NCBI GenBank assembly: GCA_013397935.1
Contig: VZRN01004247.1
Location: 795,204 to 859,203 of the forward strand
DNA length: 64,000 nt
Direction: 5' to 3'
Source: Dasyornis broadbenti
Lineage: Eukaryota; Chordata; Aves; Passeriformes; Dasyornithidae
Shown here: one piece after another, positions 23,490-35,200 of the stretch
How the letters are laid out: each line of letters starts with the position of its first letter
Position numbering within the stretch: position 1 is the stretch's first letter
Position numbers and translations under genes: made by a program
The notes under the pieces: generated by a model
The model's database searches: none
Told to the model about the DNA's origin: nothing
The model's input: the letters and a program-made list of their open reading frames with translations, nothing else

Positions 23490-25169
23490 ACCTCATATGT
23501 ACTATCTCTGTATTTAAAGTCTCTTTCTGAAATCCCTGCATATATGCCCCATTTATTACACTAATTTTTCTGGGAAAAGTAGCTTTACTCTGTCAAACTG
23601 CCAAAAACTATGCATTTCAGGAGTGTCAAGTTTGTTGATACTGGAGCATAGCTATAGTTTGTTTCAGCCTTACACTGTTAAGTAATACTGTGTATACCAA
23701 AGCTCATTTCAAGGTCATACAGTCTGGTTGCAAAGCTATACCACTTAGTCCCTGTTAGGAGTTTACAAACCAGTGCTTTCTTCCATAGTCTTTAAGTACT
23801 TAGCATGATGATTTTATCCGCCAACCTACTATGATCAGTTTGGCAATAAGCCTGAGTCTTGTGTCTGAACCGTCTGCTACCTCTTCTGCAATTTTCAGAC
23901 CTAGCAGAGATGTTCCTTCTTTGTTGCAGACAGATTGGGCCTTGTGGAGTAAGGCTTTATTAAAAGCAATGGGTCTTAGCAGCTCTGCAGTATATAACAG
24001 ATCTTGGGAAATTTACTTTCCAAATAACAGTGGTGTTCTTAATTCAAATTGTTTTACACTTGCTGTGGGTAAAGAATACACAGAGATAGTTACTGTAAAT
24101 CAGATGATTTGCACGAGTTTAGAACATAGTATCTTGTGTGAGCCTTATAATCTGCCTCCATGGAGGCATGTAGCCTTTTCTACTGTTTTATATCTTCTGC
24201 AGGATAAAACTATATTGAATGCTTCTGTAGGAAGCTTTAGGACTCCTTATCCCAGAGTATGAGAATCTCCAATCCAAAGAATCTGTGAGTTTTGTGGATT
24301 GCTCATGCAGGATTGAGTTTTGATACCAGCATTTTACCTAGATGTATTATCTGTACAGATCTAACTAAAATAAAATACAGTTGTTTTTCAATTGAGGTGC
24401 TACTATCCATTTGAAATGTCTGAAATTAGACTGTTAACTTCATATTGGTGTTATTCTCTTTTAAGAACATGACAATTTATTAAAGTCAGCAGATGCCAGA
24501 AAAACATGCCTTTTCAGGCATCTCACTTGCCATGAAACCTTCAGTTGAAGTCCACAATACACGTGTTTAATGTTAAAATGGTATATGCCTATAAAAGATC
24601 CAGTTTTGATGAATGGGTTGCACTTTTCCAATTATTGTTGGGTCAAATGTCTGCTGCAACAATTGCCATGCCAAGATTTAAATGATGCAAACTTTATGTG
24701 CACTGTTTTGCATCTTCTTATTGCAAGTAATGTTTAGTATGTCTGTCTCCAAACTGCCTATATCCAACTAACCTCAAAGAAATGACCTTGGAAAATGATA
24801 CAGTTAATAGCAATTCGATTTCATTTTAATATCAAGCTATCTACTAAATACTGTTGCCTTTTCTGGTCTAAAGTAACTTTAACAAAGTTGCCTGTGGCAC
24901 TTCGTGTCATCTCCTGTATACTTACATGTAGGTAGTCTACCAGACCAGTATCTTGAAGTTCTGTGAAGCTGGCAATGCAAAGCTATGGTACCTGCTAAGC
25001 CCTCCTCTACTTTCCTGAGTCAAATCACTCTCTTCTGTGTGCCACCTCATAAGGTCCAACAGTAAATCCTTTTACAGGAGACCTCTTTAAATTATCTGCT
25101 TTTTTATGTCTAATGGCCAGTTAGACATTTTCAGCCAGGATTGACCTCTGCAGTTCTGTGGTCACGTAA
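23490..25169. other. Presumed intron, includes a 143-codon frame of doubtful meaning
   Basis: No repeat or exon recognised. The frame at 23831-24262 (plus strand, ATG to TGA) is the longest outside CpG and CR1 sequence, but its composition (Ser/Leu-rich, no motif) and the number of frames searched make chance a sufficient explanation. Confidence 0.45.
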
Positions 25170-25832
25170 CAAAAGCAAAAGGCTGGAAAAAGGGACAGCT
25201 ATAATCTATCCCAGCAGTGTGCCCTGGCAGCCAGGAGGGCCAAGTGTGTCCTGGATTGCATCAGTCACAGCATCGCCAGCTGGGGAAGGGAGGGGATTGT
25301 CACGCTCTGCTCTGCACTGGGGCAGCCTCACCTGCAGTCCTACGTGCAGTTTTGGGTGTAATGCTATGGAGAGCATTCAAAGCAGGGCCATGAGGATGGT
25401 GAAGGGCCTGGAGGGGAAGCCATGAGGAGCGCCTGAGGTCACTTGGTCTGTTCAGCCTGGAGAAGAGGAGACTGAGGGGAGACCTCATTGCAGTCTGCAG
25501 CTTCTGCATGAGGGGAAGAGGAGGGGCAGGCACTGATCTCTTCTCTGTGGTGACCAGTGACAGGACCTGAGATAATGGCATGAAGCTGAGTCAGGGGATG
25601 TTTAGGTTGGATGTTAGGAAAAGATTCTTCACCCAGAGGGTGGTTGGGCTCTGGAACAGACTTCCTGGGGAAGTGGTCACAGCACCAAGCTTTACAGTTC
25701 AAGAAGTGTCTGAACAATGCTCTCAAGCACATGCTGTGATTGTTGGTGTTGTTCTGTGCAGGGTCAGGAGATGGACTTTGATGATCCTTTGGGTCCTTTC
25801 CAACTTAGGATATTCTATGACTCCTAGCTCTA
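25170..25832 (+). mobile_element. CR1 LINE, about 660 bp, plus strand
   Basis: Matches the CR1 3' half in order: CCCTGGCAGCCAGGAGGGCC, GGCAGCCTCACCTGCAGTCC, CCTGGAGAAGAGGAGACTGA, GACCAGTGACAGGACCTGAG, GGATGTTTAGGTTGGATGTT, CTCTGGAACAGACTTCCTGG and, at the 3' end, CCTTTCCAACTTAGGATATT. It includes the last part of the ORF2 region, with stops and frameshifts. The open frames here on both strands are remnants or shadows. The left boundary is approximate. This CR1 subfamily differs visibly from the copy at 4490. Confidence 0.93.
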
Positions 25833-27412
25833 CTGTTGACTTATTCTGTGGCTCTAGTCAAGTAGTTTGGCCTTCTTTGAACCATAATATTATTAGTGTC
25901 AGAAACTGAAATTACTATTCTTATGTATAAATGAGGATGGTGAAAAAGCAGACTGTAAGGTTTTGGGCTTTTAGACATGGAAGATACTTGAAAATTGAAA
26001 CCTAAATTGTGATCATTATGTATAAATAATAGAAAACTTTGCCTGATATATAGCTTGTCCAGTTTTTTCTTTTTTCTTTTTTTTTTCCCCTTTTGAGTCC
26101 TCGAAAAGGTGATTGGACTTGTCAGATAACATTAAATAGAAAGGCAGGTTTCTTAAAAAGCAGAAAAAGAAATTAGCAGTGAGGCTGTCTGTTCTTTCTA
26201 ACTGGGACTTTATGTACCTGGTGTGTCCTCTCATCTGTAAAAACATTTCCTGAGCCACTTCTTTAAATGGCCTGAGGCTGAAGAGCAAGATTTCAGTATC
26301 ATCTGTCTCTTAAGGCACAGATTCCTTGCAGCCGTATTCTTCTGTTGGCCAAACCTGTTCTTGTTTCTGCAAAAGAAATGACCTGTAGTGTCAGCTCAGT
26401 CTTGTGCACAAAGTCTGCCTTAGTATTTCTGGTAGATTATTAAACACTTGAAAATCCATCAAAAGTTCTAATGTGTTTCTATTAAATTTGTCATCATCAT
26501 TATTTTAGTAAAGCTGAGGCTCTTCTTTGTTTTAAGTTCTCCACTGGCTCTATTGGCTTTCTCATGCTTTGATTTAGTTCTCGGGGGGATCTGACAATCT
26601 GAAATGTGATTAGTAAATAGTGTCTGTGCATACCCCTTTCTCCCTCTTTCAGCCCCCTACCCTTCTGAATTCCTGTTGCTGTATGCTTGTTGCTGACAAC
26701 AGGCATCTTCCGTACAGCAGCTATGTTACATTTTCTCCTAGAAACAGCATGAAAGCTATTTAAATTGTTTTTATTCCACTTCTCCCTGTGTCCCATTCTT
26801 TCCTCTCCACCATTTTCATATGATTTAATGAGACATTACTTTGACAGCTCAGCATCCGTTTTCTCTAGCCTACTCCATGCCCTGCAAATCATTCTGTCAC
26901 TAAGTGTTGTATGTGTGCACAGCGTATGCTGTTAATGGCAGCATAAATAGCCTCCAAGTGCCTGGTGGATTCCAGAAGAAAGGTTCTCATAACTTAAGTG
27001 TGGGAAACCTCTTATCAGTGGATCTTGTTAATACAATAACGTTGTGAAGTGTGTAGCTGTCTGGTTTTCCCAGAGAGTCTTTGGCACGGAGGATGGGGCA
27101 ACAATAGTTTTACCATTTGCCTGGGCACAGTAACTGTAAGTAAAGTGTATCATCCAAATGTAAAGATATTTCAGTGTGAAAGGTCAGTGGGAAGCCTCTG
27201 TCAGAAGATATATCTTGGTGGGTTTTATTCTAGTGATAGAGGTTTGTACTGTGTACCTTATTACCTGGCTGAAGTGGCAGACTTTTGTCACTGCTTTTAT
27301 ACTAGTTAGAGATGTGTGAAATTGTGTAAAAGAATGTATGTTCTTTTACTATGTTTTTTTTTATTTTGAGGGGCAAATATAGTAATATAAAGATGCAGAC
27401 ATTTGTTCTTAA
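25833..27412. other. Presumed intron, no supported gene
   Basis: AT-rich with short T runs. A strong-looking acceptor near 26660 (CTTTCTCCCTCTTTCAG) is followed by a short frame with no plausible donor. No repeat recognised. Confidence 0.45.
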
Positions 27413-28023
27413 ATAAATGTCGTGGTTTAATCCCAGCTAGCAACCAAGGCCCATACTTGCTCATTCCAAGCTGTTCACTCACTCCCCCACCAGCGGGCTC
27501 ATAGAGAGAATTGGAAGGATAAAAGGTAGAAAACTCATGTGTTGAGATAAAGATAGTTTAATAGAGAAAGCAAAATCTGTACACACAAGCAAAGCAAAAC
27601 AAGGAATTAATTTACTGCTTCCTACAGACAGACAGGTGTTCACTCATCTTCAAGACAGCAGGGCCCCATCACATTTAAGGCTTACTTGGGAAAAGAAATG
27701 CCATCACTCTAAACATCCCCTTCTTCTTCCTTCTTCCTCCCGCTTTATATGCCTAGCATGATGTCTTGTAGTCTGGAATATCCCTTTGGTCAGTTTAGGT
27801 CACCTGTCCCAGCTGTGTCTCCTCCCAGTTTCCCATGCACCCCCAATATTCTCACTACCATGGCAGTGAGGCAGAAAAGGCTTTGGTTCTATGTAAGCCC
27901 TGCTCAGCAATAACAAAACCCTTTCTATATTATCATCACTGTGTTTAGCACAAATCCAAAACACAGCCCCATACCAGCCACTGTGAAGATTAACTCTGCC
28001 CCAGCTAAAAGCAGCACAATAAA
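27413..28023 (-). mobile_element. Solo LTR of an avian endogenous retrovirus with 5-bp target duplication
   Basis: The 601-bp element at 27418-28018 starts TGTCGTGGTTTAATCC and ends CAGCACA, so it has the expected TG...CA ends. The five bases ATAAA occur directly outside both ends (27413-27417 and 28019-28023). A 5-bp duplication is typical of class III (ERVL-like) elements; I recall LTRs with this start being widespread in birds but cannot name the subfamily. On the minus strand a TATA box (ATATAAAG, 27743-27750) and a TATTAAA poly(A)-type signal (27557-27563) lie in the right order, so transcription would run right to left. No internal gag, pol or env sequence flanks it: this is the product of LTR-LTR recombination. 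Confidence 0.93.
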
Positions 28024-30984
28024 TCTTTCAGGCTTGTATTTATCAGACTTGTTTGAAAGCGTAAAAAGGAAATGGTTCTTACTTGTTCCTAATGGACTAA
28101 AAAAAGAGTCAAGCAAGTCTCACTTTTACATATGGCTACAATCTGAAGTACTAAATAAGAATGAGCAATGCAGTAAATCCAGGTCAGGAGTGAAATTGAA
28201 TCAATATATCAGTGTGTTAACAATGATGATATCTTGAACTGCTAAACTATCATAGTATTATAGCAGGCAATTAAATCATAAGGTCAGTACATGAGGTTGT
28301 TAATTCTGCCTCAGAACTGAGTGAAATGCCCAGTTAACATCTCATAAACATCTGTAGTCTCAGCCTGGCTGCCTGCCTTGATTTCAGCTGTTTGTTAACA
28401 ATTTGAGCCACTACTTTGATTACCAGTATGATTGCACAATTGCATCAATCTGGCCTCTTCTGGACTGATAATTCTGGATCACAAAAACCAATCTGATTCT
28501 GAAGAATAGTTTTTTTTTTGAAGCTGTTTATGAACTCAAGAATGAGCTGTACAGTGAGGGGTTTGTGTCACTTTGTTTGCCCTCTAGGATAGTATTCTAG
28601 GAGAAAATCTTCATCTAATTTGAAACTGGGTGGAATTGTAGAGCAGGTGTTATAGAGAATGGTCCTGCATTAGTATCTCCATGTGTAATTCTATCTCTTT
28701 TTTATTTTCTGAACAGTGAAGACTGATATATGTTCTTTATTAATATGTAGTATTCTTAAACAATTGATACATTTATTTTTCATGTTTTGGGGAATCTGTC
28801 CTCTTTCTATCCATCTGATGCATGGTGAGAAAGAATTTAGTTAAAGCTATGTTTTGTGTTTATATCTTCTTTGTTATGCCATCTCTCTACCACTAACATA
28901 TTACTAGTTTCAGTTTTTGCACAAAGCATGTAATATTTAGTAGGGTATTCCTGCTGTAAAAAGTTTAAGTGGCTTGATATTTTTGGATCTGGTATTATGA
29001 AAAATGTGTGTATTTTTCTAGATAGTATCCAAAAGGAAATGAATATTCTTTACGTAAAATATTACATATATTTTGCAAATAATGCTAAAAATTTTGCCAT
29101 GGCATATCTGTGAATTGTGGGAGGGTCTTAGCAAATGGGATTGTTAAGTGACTATATTGGAATATTGTTACAGTAGAAAGAATAGATTTATAGTCTTGAA
29201 CTATAACTAATTTTATTTCCTAGCAAGTGAGACCTTGTTTTTGGAATAAGGCATTCACCCAAATACCCATTCATCCACTTAAGATTCTAAGAAACTGGTA
29301 ATGTTGGTGATCTCTACTGTTTTTACCTTTCCAGAGCTCTAATTTTCCTGTAAAGGTATAATCAAAACAATAAAGAATCTGTCCTGTGCAGAGGTTCAAA
29401 CCTTAGACTGTTGGTTTTTTTCTTCTTCCCCTATCCTCCCAACTTCTCTGGAGATTGGTGTGTAGTGGTGATGTTTTCTGGATTTTATTTTTTTATTAGT
29501 TTGTTTTCTCCTAAAAAATATCCCAGAGATATGTTTCCTCTATATCTCTTGAATACAAATGTGGAACAATTCTAGTTGATTAAGTGAAGTCATCCTCTTT
29601 GGTTGAGCCAGTTGTTTGTATGTATTCAGTACTGGAAAGTGTGATTGTGAAAAGGACCCAGTTTTTCTCACTCACCCCTCCAAAAGCTCAAGAACAAACC
29701 ACACAGATTTAATACAATGTTACTACGATATGTTAAAGTTAGGGCTCACTCTGGGAAATGCAAATTGAGACTTCAAGTTTGGTTTAGTGTTTTCATTGCT
29801 TGAGAATGTTGTTGTTACTGTTGTTGCAGTATTTTGTTCCTATCATCTTGAGGGTTGTGTTGTTTTTTTTTTTTCCTAAATATCAGACTTAATTGATCAG
29901 GGAAGTGGGTAAATTCTTCATGTCTATGTATCTTGTACTTTTACATTGAAAAAGGAAAAAAGCCGCATTTACTAAGTTTGAATTTTGCCTAAAAAAATCT
30001 CCTTTACATTATGCAAGGAAATCTATTTTCTGTGATATCTGCAGATATTTAAATGATTGTGATTAGCTGAACCCAGCTGTAATTAAAATACAGTTTGGTC
30101 ACTGGTTTAAACTTAACATGTGCCCACACAGCTCCTGAAAGAGATGTTCCTGCGTTCGGCTCTGCTTGCACGTTACCAGTTTTGCCCCACTGCATGGCCA
30201 CGTATGCTTGGGTACCAGCACAAAAGCTGCCGAGTGCCCACAGTGATATAATGTCTCTGTCTGGAGAAAGTGTGGGTGTAACCAGAGCAAGTGAATCTTC
30301 ACATCATTCCCACAAACCCGTATACTGACGGATGGGTTGTCCAGCTGAGTAGTACTTGTAGCATGCACATAAGCTTGTACAGAACAATAGGACAGGCTTG
30401 GAGTCCCATGTGTACTGTGGCCTGCCTTCCTCGTTGTTTTAGTGAGGAAGAGACATGCAGCCGCAGGCATCATTGAAAACCTCTTCTGTGATACCACACA
30501 GGAGGTCAGCTCTTGATGTTCATGTTTCTAGCAACTTCACTGTGTAGGGTGTGATTAAGATAGTGAGGAATGCAGAAGGATCTTGGCTTTCTGACTTATT
30601 CCTCCTGGCTCTGATCCAAGTATCATTAATATGACATGAGACGTTTTGTTGGTTTTTGATTAACTGGGAGGCTTGTTCTTGTTTTGTGTGACACATTTTA
30701 AGTTAACCACCCGGCATGCCGACACGTGCGATTAAAAACAAACACTTAAAACTAAATTGAGGAGCCGGCTGCCAAGCGTGCCGCAGGGAGGGGCTGGAGC
30801 AGCCTGCCCTGCACGGCTGCACTGTGACAGCCTCACTTGCTGCTCTCCTGAGCTTGCGTCGGCACCTTCCCAGTTTACTCCTCTATTGCCGATATTTGTT
30901 TTTAAACATTTTATTCAGCTGTCTTGCGCAGTTAAAACACTCCTGGCAAAATCTGGGAATGGCAAATGGCAACTTTGAGCGGCA
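28024..30984. other. Presumed intron, AT-rich, no supported gene
   Basis: No repeat or exon recognised. T runs near 28511 and 29861; a short GTTGTT patch near 29810. Overlapping frames near 30095-30497 on both strands carry no known domain. Confidence 0.45.
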
Positions 30985-31215
30985 TTGTTCAAGCAGACCG
31001 CCCTCGGTGATGACCGCTGTTCTTAGAGTTATCGGCACCTCTGGGCAGCGTGTGCTGCCGTCCGGCGTGGGGATGCTGTGCGGCCGCGGAGTTTGGCGTT
31101 CCCCGCGTCCCGGGAGCTGCGGGCAGCCCAGCAGGGGGCTGCCGAGGGCCGGCCGCCGCCTCCGCCCGCTCCGCTCGGGCCCGGCGGGAGCAGCGGCGCT
31201 GCCGCTTTGATCCCA
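30985..31215. promoter_or_regulatory. Second intronic CpG island
   Basis: About 30 CpG dinucleotides in roughly 230 bp, including GTGCGGCCGCGGAG and GGGCCGGCCGCCGCC, in otherwise AT-rich DNA. A milder CpG shoulder (ACACGTGCG, GCCGGCTGCC) begins near 30715. No TATA box. Open frames on both strands are composition-driven. It could be an alternative promoter, an enhancer-type orphan island, or the promoter of a lncRNA; orientation not determined. Confidence 0.55.
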
Positions 31216-32211
31216 TCACAGCATTCTGTTTGCGGTTTTCCTCAGCTTAATTCCAGGACAGCAAGAATGTGTCTGGGCTTATTTTATAATTAACGAATTA
31301 ATTTCACAAATAACATTTGGAGAGTTAGCAACGCTTATTTTTCCTTCTCATTCCCTTCTTTACTGTAAAGTTTTTAACCTCCCCTCTCGTTAGGGTCCTT
31401 GCTGTGGATACAATTCCTCATTTCCCAGTCAGCAGCAGGGTGTTTTTAAAGATAGTATTACCCAGACAGGGAGCTGGGTTTGTGAGTACTAAGCATCTAA
31501 AGAAGTGAAAGCCATGGCATGCACAACAGGGTTTGGTAACCCTTAGCTTTATTTTCAGACCTGAAGTGCGCTTTCACATTGTTATCAAAAAACCTTTTGC
31601 TGATTCAGTGGGCTCTTTCAATTCCACTTAAAGCAAAATGTGCCCTCTGACTTGTGCACAGATGTGCAATGCTTGTGAAAACTCACAAATCCTCTTGACT
31701 GGAACTGACCTATGATCATGTGGTGTTAGGTGACCTGGGAGGGCCCCTTTTAGCTCCTCCTGGAAGGGACAGTGCTGGGAGAGGTGCGGGAAGGAGGGCG
31801 CTTCTACACCTGACAGAGTGGGTGGGCTGTGGTTGCTCACAGCTTCTGTGGCTGTGAGGCAGGGCTCTGCAGCTGAATGCTTTTCTTGCAGGTTGAGTGT
31901 AGAATTGTTCCTGAAGTAGAGTAGTTCCTTAATTGATTATTGACTCTGTTAGAAAGTATTATGGTGAAGGGCTAAGCAGGCCTTGTATGAAGCTATCTTG
32001 TTCTTCAATATTAGTATCTGCTTCCTTTTCATTTGAGGCAAATACCAGGGGAAAAAATACCTTTAAATGTACCTGCTAATTCCCAGGTTGGGATTTTAGG
32101 CCTTTTGTTTGTAATGAATTTTTTTCCCCCAGAGGAACAAATTTTATGCTTGTAGATCAAGGACTGACTAGATTAGAGGGAAAACAGCAGCAGCAAGTGA
32201 ACTGCTGGGAG

Positions 32212-32214
<3 letters not shown>
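31216..32214. other. Presumed intron between CpG island and AC microsatellite
   Basis: No gene, exon or interspersed repeat recognised. Confidence 0.45.

Positions 32215-32249
<35 letters not shown>
32215..32249 (+). repeat. (AC)n microsatellite
   Basis: Seventeen uninterrupted AC units plus a final A. A perfect dinucleotide repeat of this length is likely polymorphic. Confidence 0.98.
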
Positions 32250-32250
<1 letters not shown>

Positions 32251-35200
32251 TTTCCTGCTGCTGTCATGAATTACAGCCAAAACCAGAAATCTGTAAAGAC
32301 ACTTAAAGTGTGGAACAAATAAGAGTGTTTCCAAACAGTTGGAGTCTCCATGACATACCAGCAGTTCTTTTAAATGTCTTGTGAATTTATAGTAGCTTCT
32401 GGCTAAAAAGTATTTTAAGATTACTAGAGCAGTGTTTTTTCACCTGACTTCTTGCAGCACTAAAAAATTGAGGACTTCAGATGGAGCTAAGGAGGGTTTT
32501 GCAAGGACAGCTTGGAAAAAATACTCTGGCAGCCTCTCAGAAGGACCTATCTGGAGTCCATTAGTAGTCATAGGTTTGATTTGAGATCATGAGAAAGCTT
32601 TTAGTTCAGAGACATTCAACCATTCCCTGCCCTCAGTTTGTCCTGAACAAGCTCTTGTTCTCAGATGATCACTTAAGCTGCATTGCTTTTCTCTGCTGCA
32701 CTGGAAAATGGAACTGTGAGTAATGAGTTGACAGCAAAGCAAATCTTCAACCTTTCTTGGAGTACCTGGGATATTTTTGGGCCACTACAACTGATAAATA
32801 GGGGAAGGGTAGTCTTTGAATTGCACACCAACTTGTAACTGAAGATTTAGCTGTTGTTGCTAAAACTTGTGGTCGCAATTTTCCTTTCAGATATTCAGGC
32901 CCTCAGATTTGGAAATCCATCTCTTGTGGGACAACTAGGAGTTTCACAGTCTTTAAAGGGTGGGTTTGAAGGGTGTAAGCCTCACCCCATATATTTTTCC
33001 ATTTCCAGTGCTGAGTTTGGAATGGACACTGTTTGAGCTTAATACTGTCTCCATTGTTACAGGACAAGATATCTTACTTTGCTACAGAAAACAATGTGAT
33101 GTTAAAAAGTAAAGCAATAAATATATGCTCAGCTGAGTGACTTTAGGAAAAGGAGGGAGGAAAAACAGGAAGGGAAGAAAGAGATAGGTAAACTGACTCT
33201 AGTGAAGATCTTGACAAGAATGTAATAACCTTAAATGAAATTTGTCCCCAGCAGACACTGAAGACATCCTGACCTTTTTTAACTCTGATTTATTCATCAT
33301 GGGAATGGATTTTGTACCTCATCCACTCTGTGACTGATGGGCAGGAGTAATTTCTCTCTCAATACAGAAGAGTACACTGTGGTTGACTCCATTTGCCACA
33401 CTGACAGGAGAAAAATGCCATCAGCCGCAGAGTTGGCTTAAGAAATATTTTCCTTTTCAGTCTTGTACTCTTAATGTGTGCCCGATGTATGTGTAATGGT
33501 AGGATGGGGGGAAGGCTACTGAATTGTATGAAATTTGAGTCATGAATTTTCTCTGCTGTCTGAAATCTTCTCTGATCACAAGGAAAAAGTATATCTATGC
33601 CTTTACTTGAAAGAATTCAAAGAAGAAAAAAACAGCAGTGAAGAAAATTTCACATGCACCCCCAATCCAAGTCATGCGCTTTCTCCTGCAGCATAATTGT
33701 ATGGATCTTTTGCTTGCAAATATGCTCCTTCTATCTGTAGTTTCTTTAATTGTCATGGTCGCCATATGCTGAATTTGCTTCATATGACTGTCTTGTCAGA
33801 TGAATGTCATTGAAAGCAGTAATGGCCAGCCCTTTAGAAGGGACAGTTTTATCTTCTGTTTCAAAATATTGCAGGCAGATCAGTTTTCACTACTTTTTCC
33901 TGTGGGTGGCATTGAGGCAAGAGTGCGAAATACACAAAGGGAAGAGTGAGATAGTTGAACCAATGCTAAAAGTTATAACATTGACGTTGTCAGCTTATTG
34001 TATTGCAAAATATGCAAACACAATGAGTTCTCGTGTCAGTGAACAACAGAACAGAAAACCCCACCAAAACACAAACCCCTAGAATTCTGATGGTGGGTAA
34101 GTGGAGGAGAGCAGCTGTAGTGAAAAATTGTAAGAGGGTTTATAAGCCCTAGGGTTTCTTCATTGGCTCTGGTCACTGAACAGTCCAGACTATTCTGGGG
34201 TCATCCTTTAAGAGTTTTGCTACCTGCTGGAGCATATAGGCAGGTTTTCTGTCAGGACAGGTGGTGATAGTGGTTCTATTCTGCAGTTCTTTGTTACTGA
34301 CCAAAAATGTATCCAGGAAATAACCAAATTATGTGTCAAATATAGTGATGGCTGAGCATCCATGAATACAGGAGGAGAGAGGGGTGGAAAAGACAAATGT
34401 GAGGATACTAGGATCAGTAGAGCACTGTATTTTTCTATTCTGACCTTACCAGTTTACATCCTGGCCTGTGGTTCCAGCACACAAATGCTTTGAAAGCTGT
34501 TGAACAAACCATTTCTGATAATGCAATCTTGCTCTTCAAGCATTTCTTCCTGCAGGTAGGTGAAACTGACATAAAGGTGGGTAGCCCCTGTTAGATGCTA
34601 TAGTGTTTTTCAGAGAATCCTTCTGAAATTCCCAGAATGAATGGAAGGCATTTCTAAACCATGGTTTCTTCTACTGGATTAACATTCTTGTAGGCTTTCC
34701 AGAGAACTGCTGGTTCTGCTGAGGTAGACTGCATCTTTGTGTTGTTTTTCCTCAGCTTTGCTTACTAAAAGCTTAAAGTCTGTTACTGTGTCTCTTTCTA
34801 GACCTTGTCTGCTGGAGATTTTAGTTGATGCTGAGTGTGGGTGCGCTGCAGACCAAAGCAAAGATGCAGCAATATTGCCTGTAACACCAATTTGCTTTAG
34901 GAGATTCAGAGCCCAGCCAGAATGTCATGCAGACAGAGAGAGTAACCATGGGGCAGAAAACTGCAGGAGTTGAGGGGTTTTTAAAAGATTTGCACAGCTG
35001 GGCAGCAAGTCATTGTTTCACTGATATGTTTGGAGTTGTGTTGATGGCTCATTTGGGATTTGCTTAGTATCTTATGTTCTTCATTCAGAAGTCTTTAAAA
35101 CAGCCACGTGTAAACCTGTTACACAAAACCTGTGGTATCTGACGAAGTTAGCCTGCCTTTTCTGGAAGGTTCTTGAAGTAGAGGCAGGTTGATGGTGGTT

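Noticed and set aside
25300..25732. Minus-strand frames of 93 and 97 codons
   Set aside because: They are antisense shadows of the plus-strand CR1 copy at 25170-25832.
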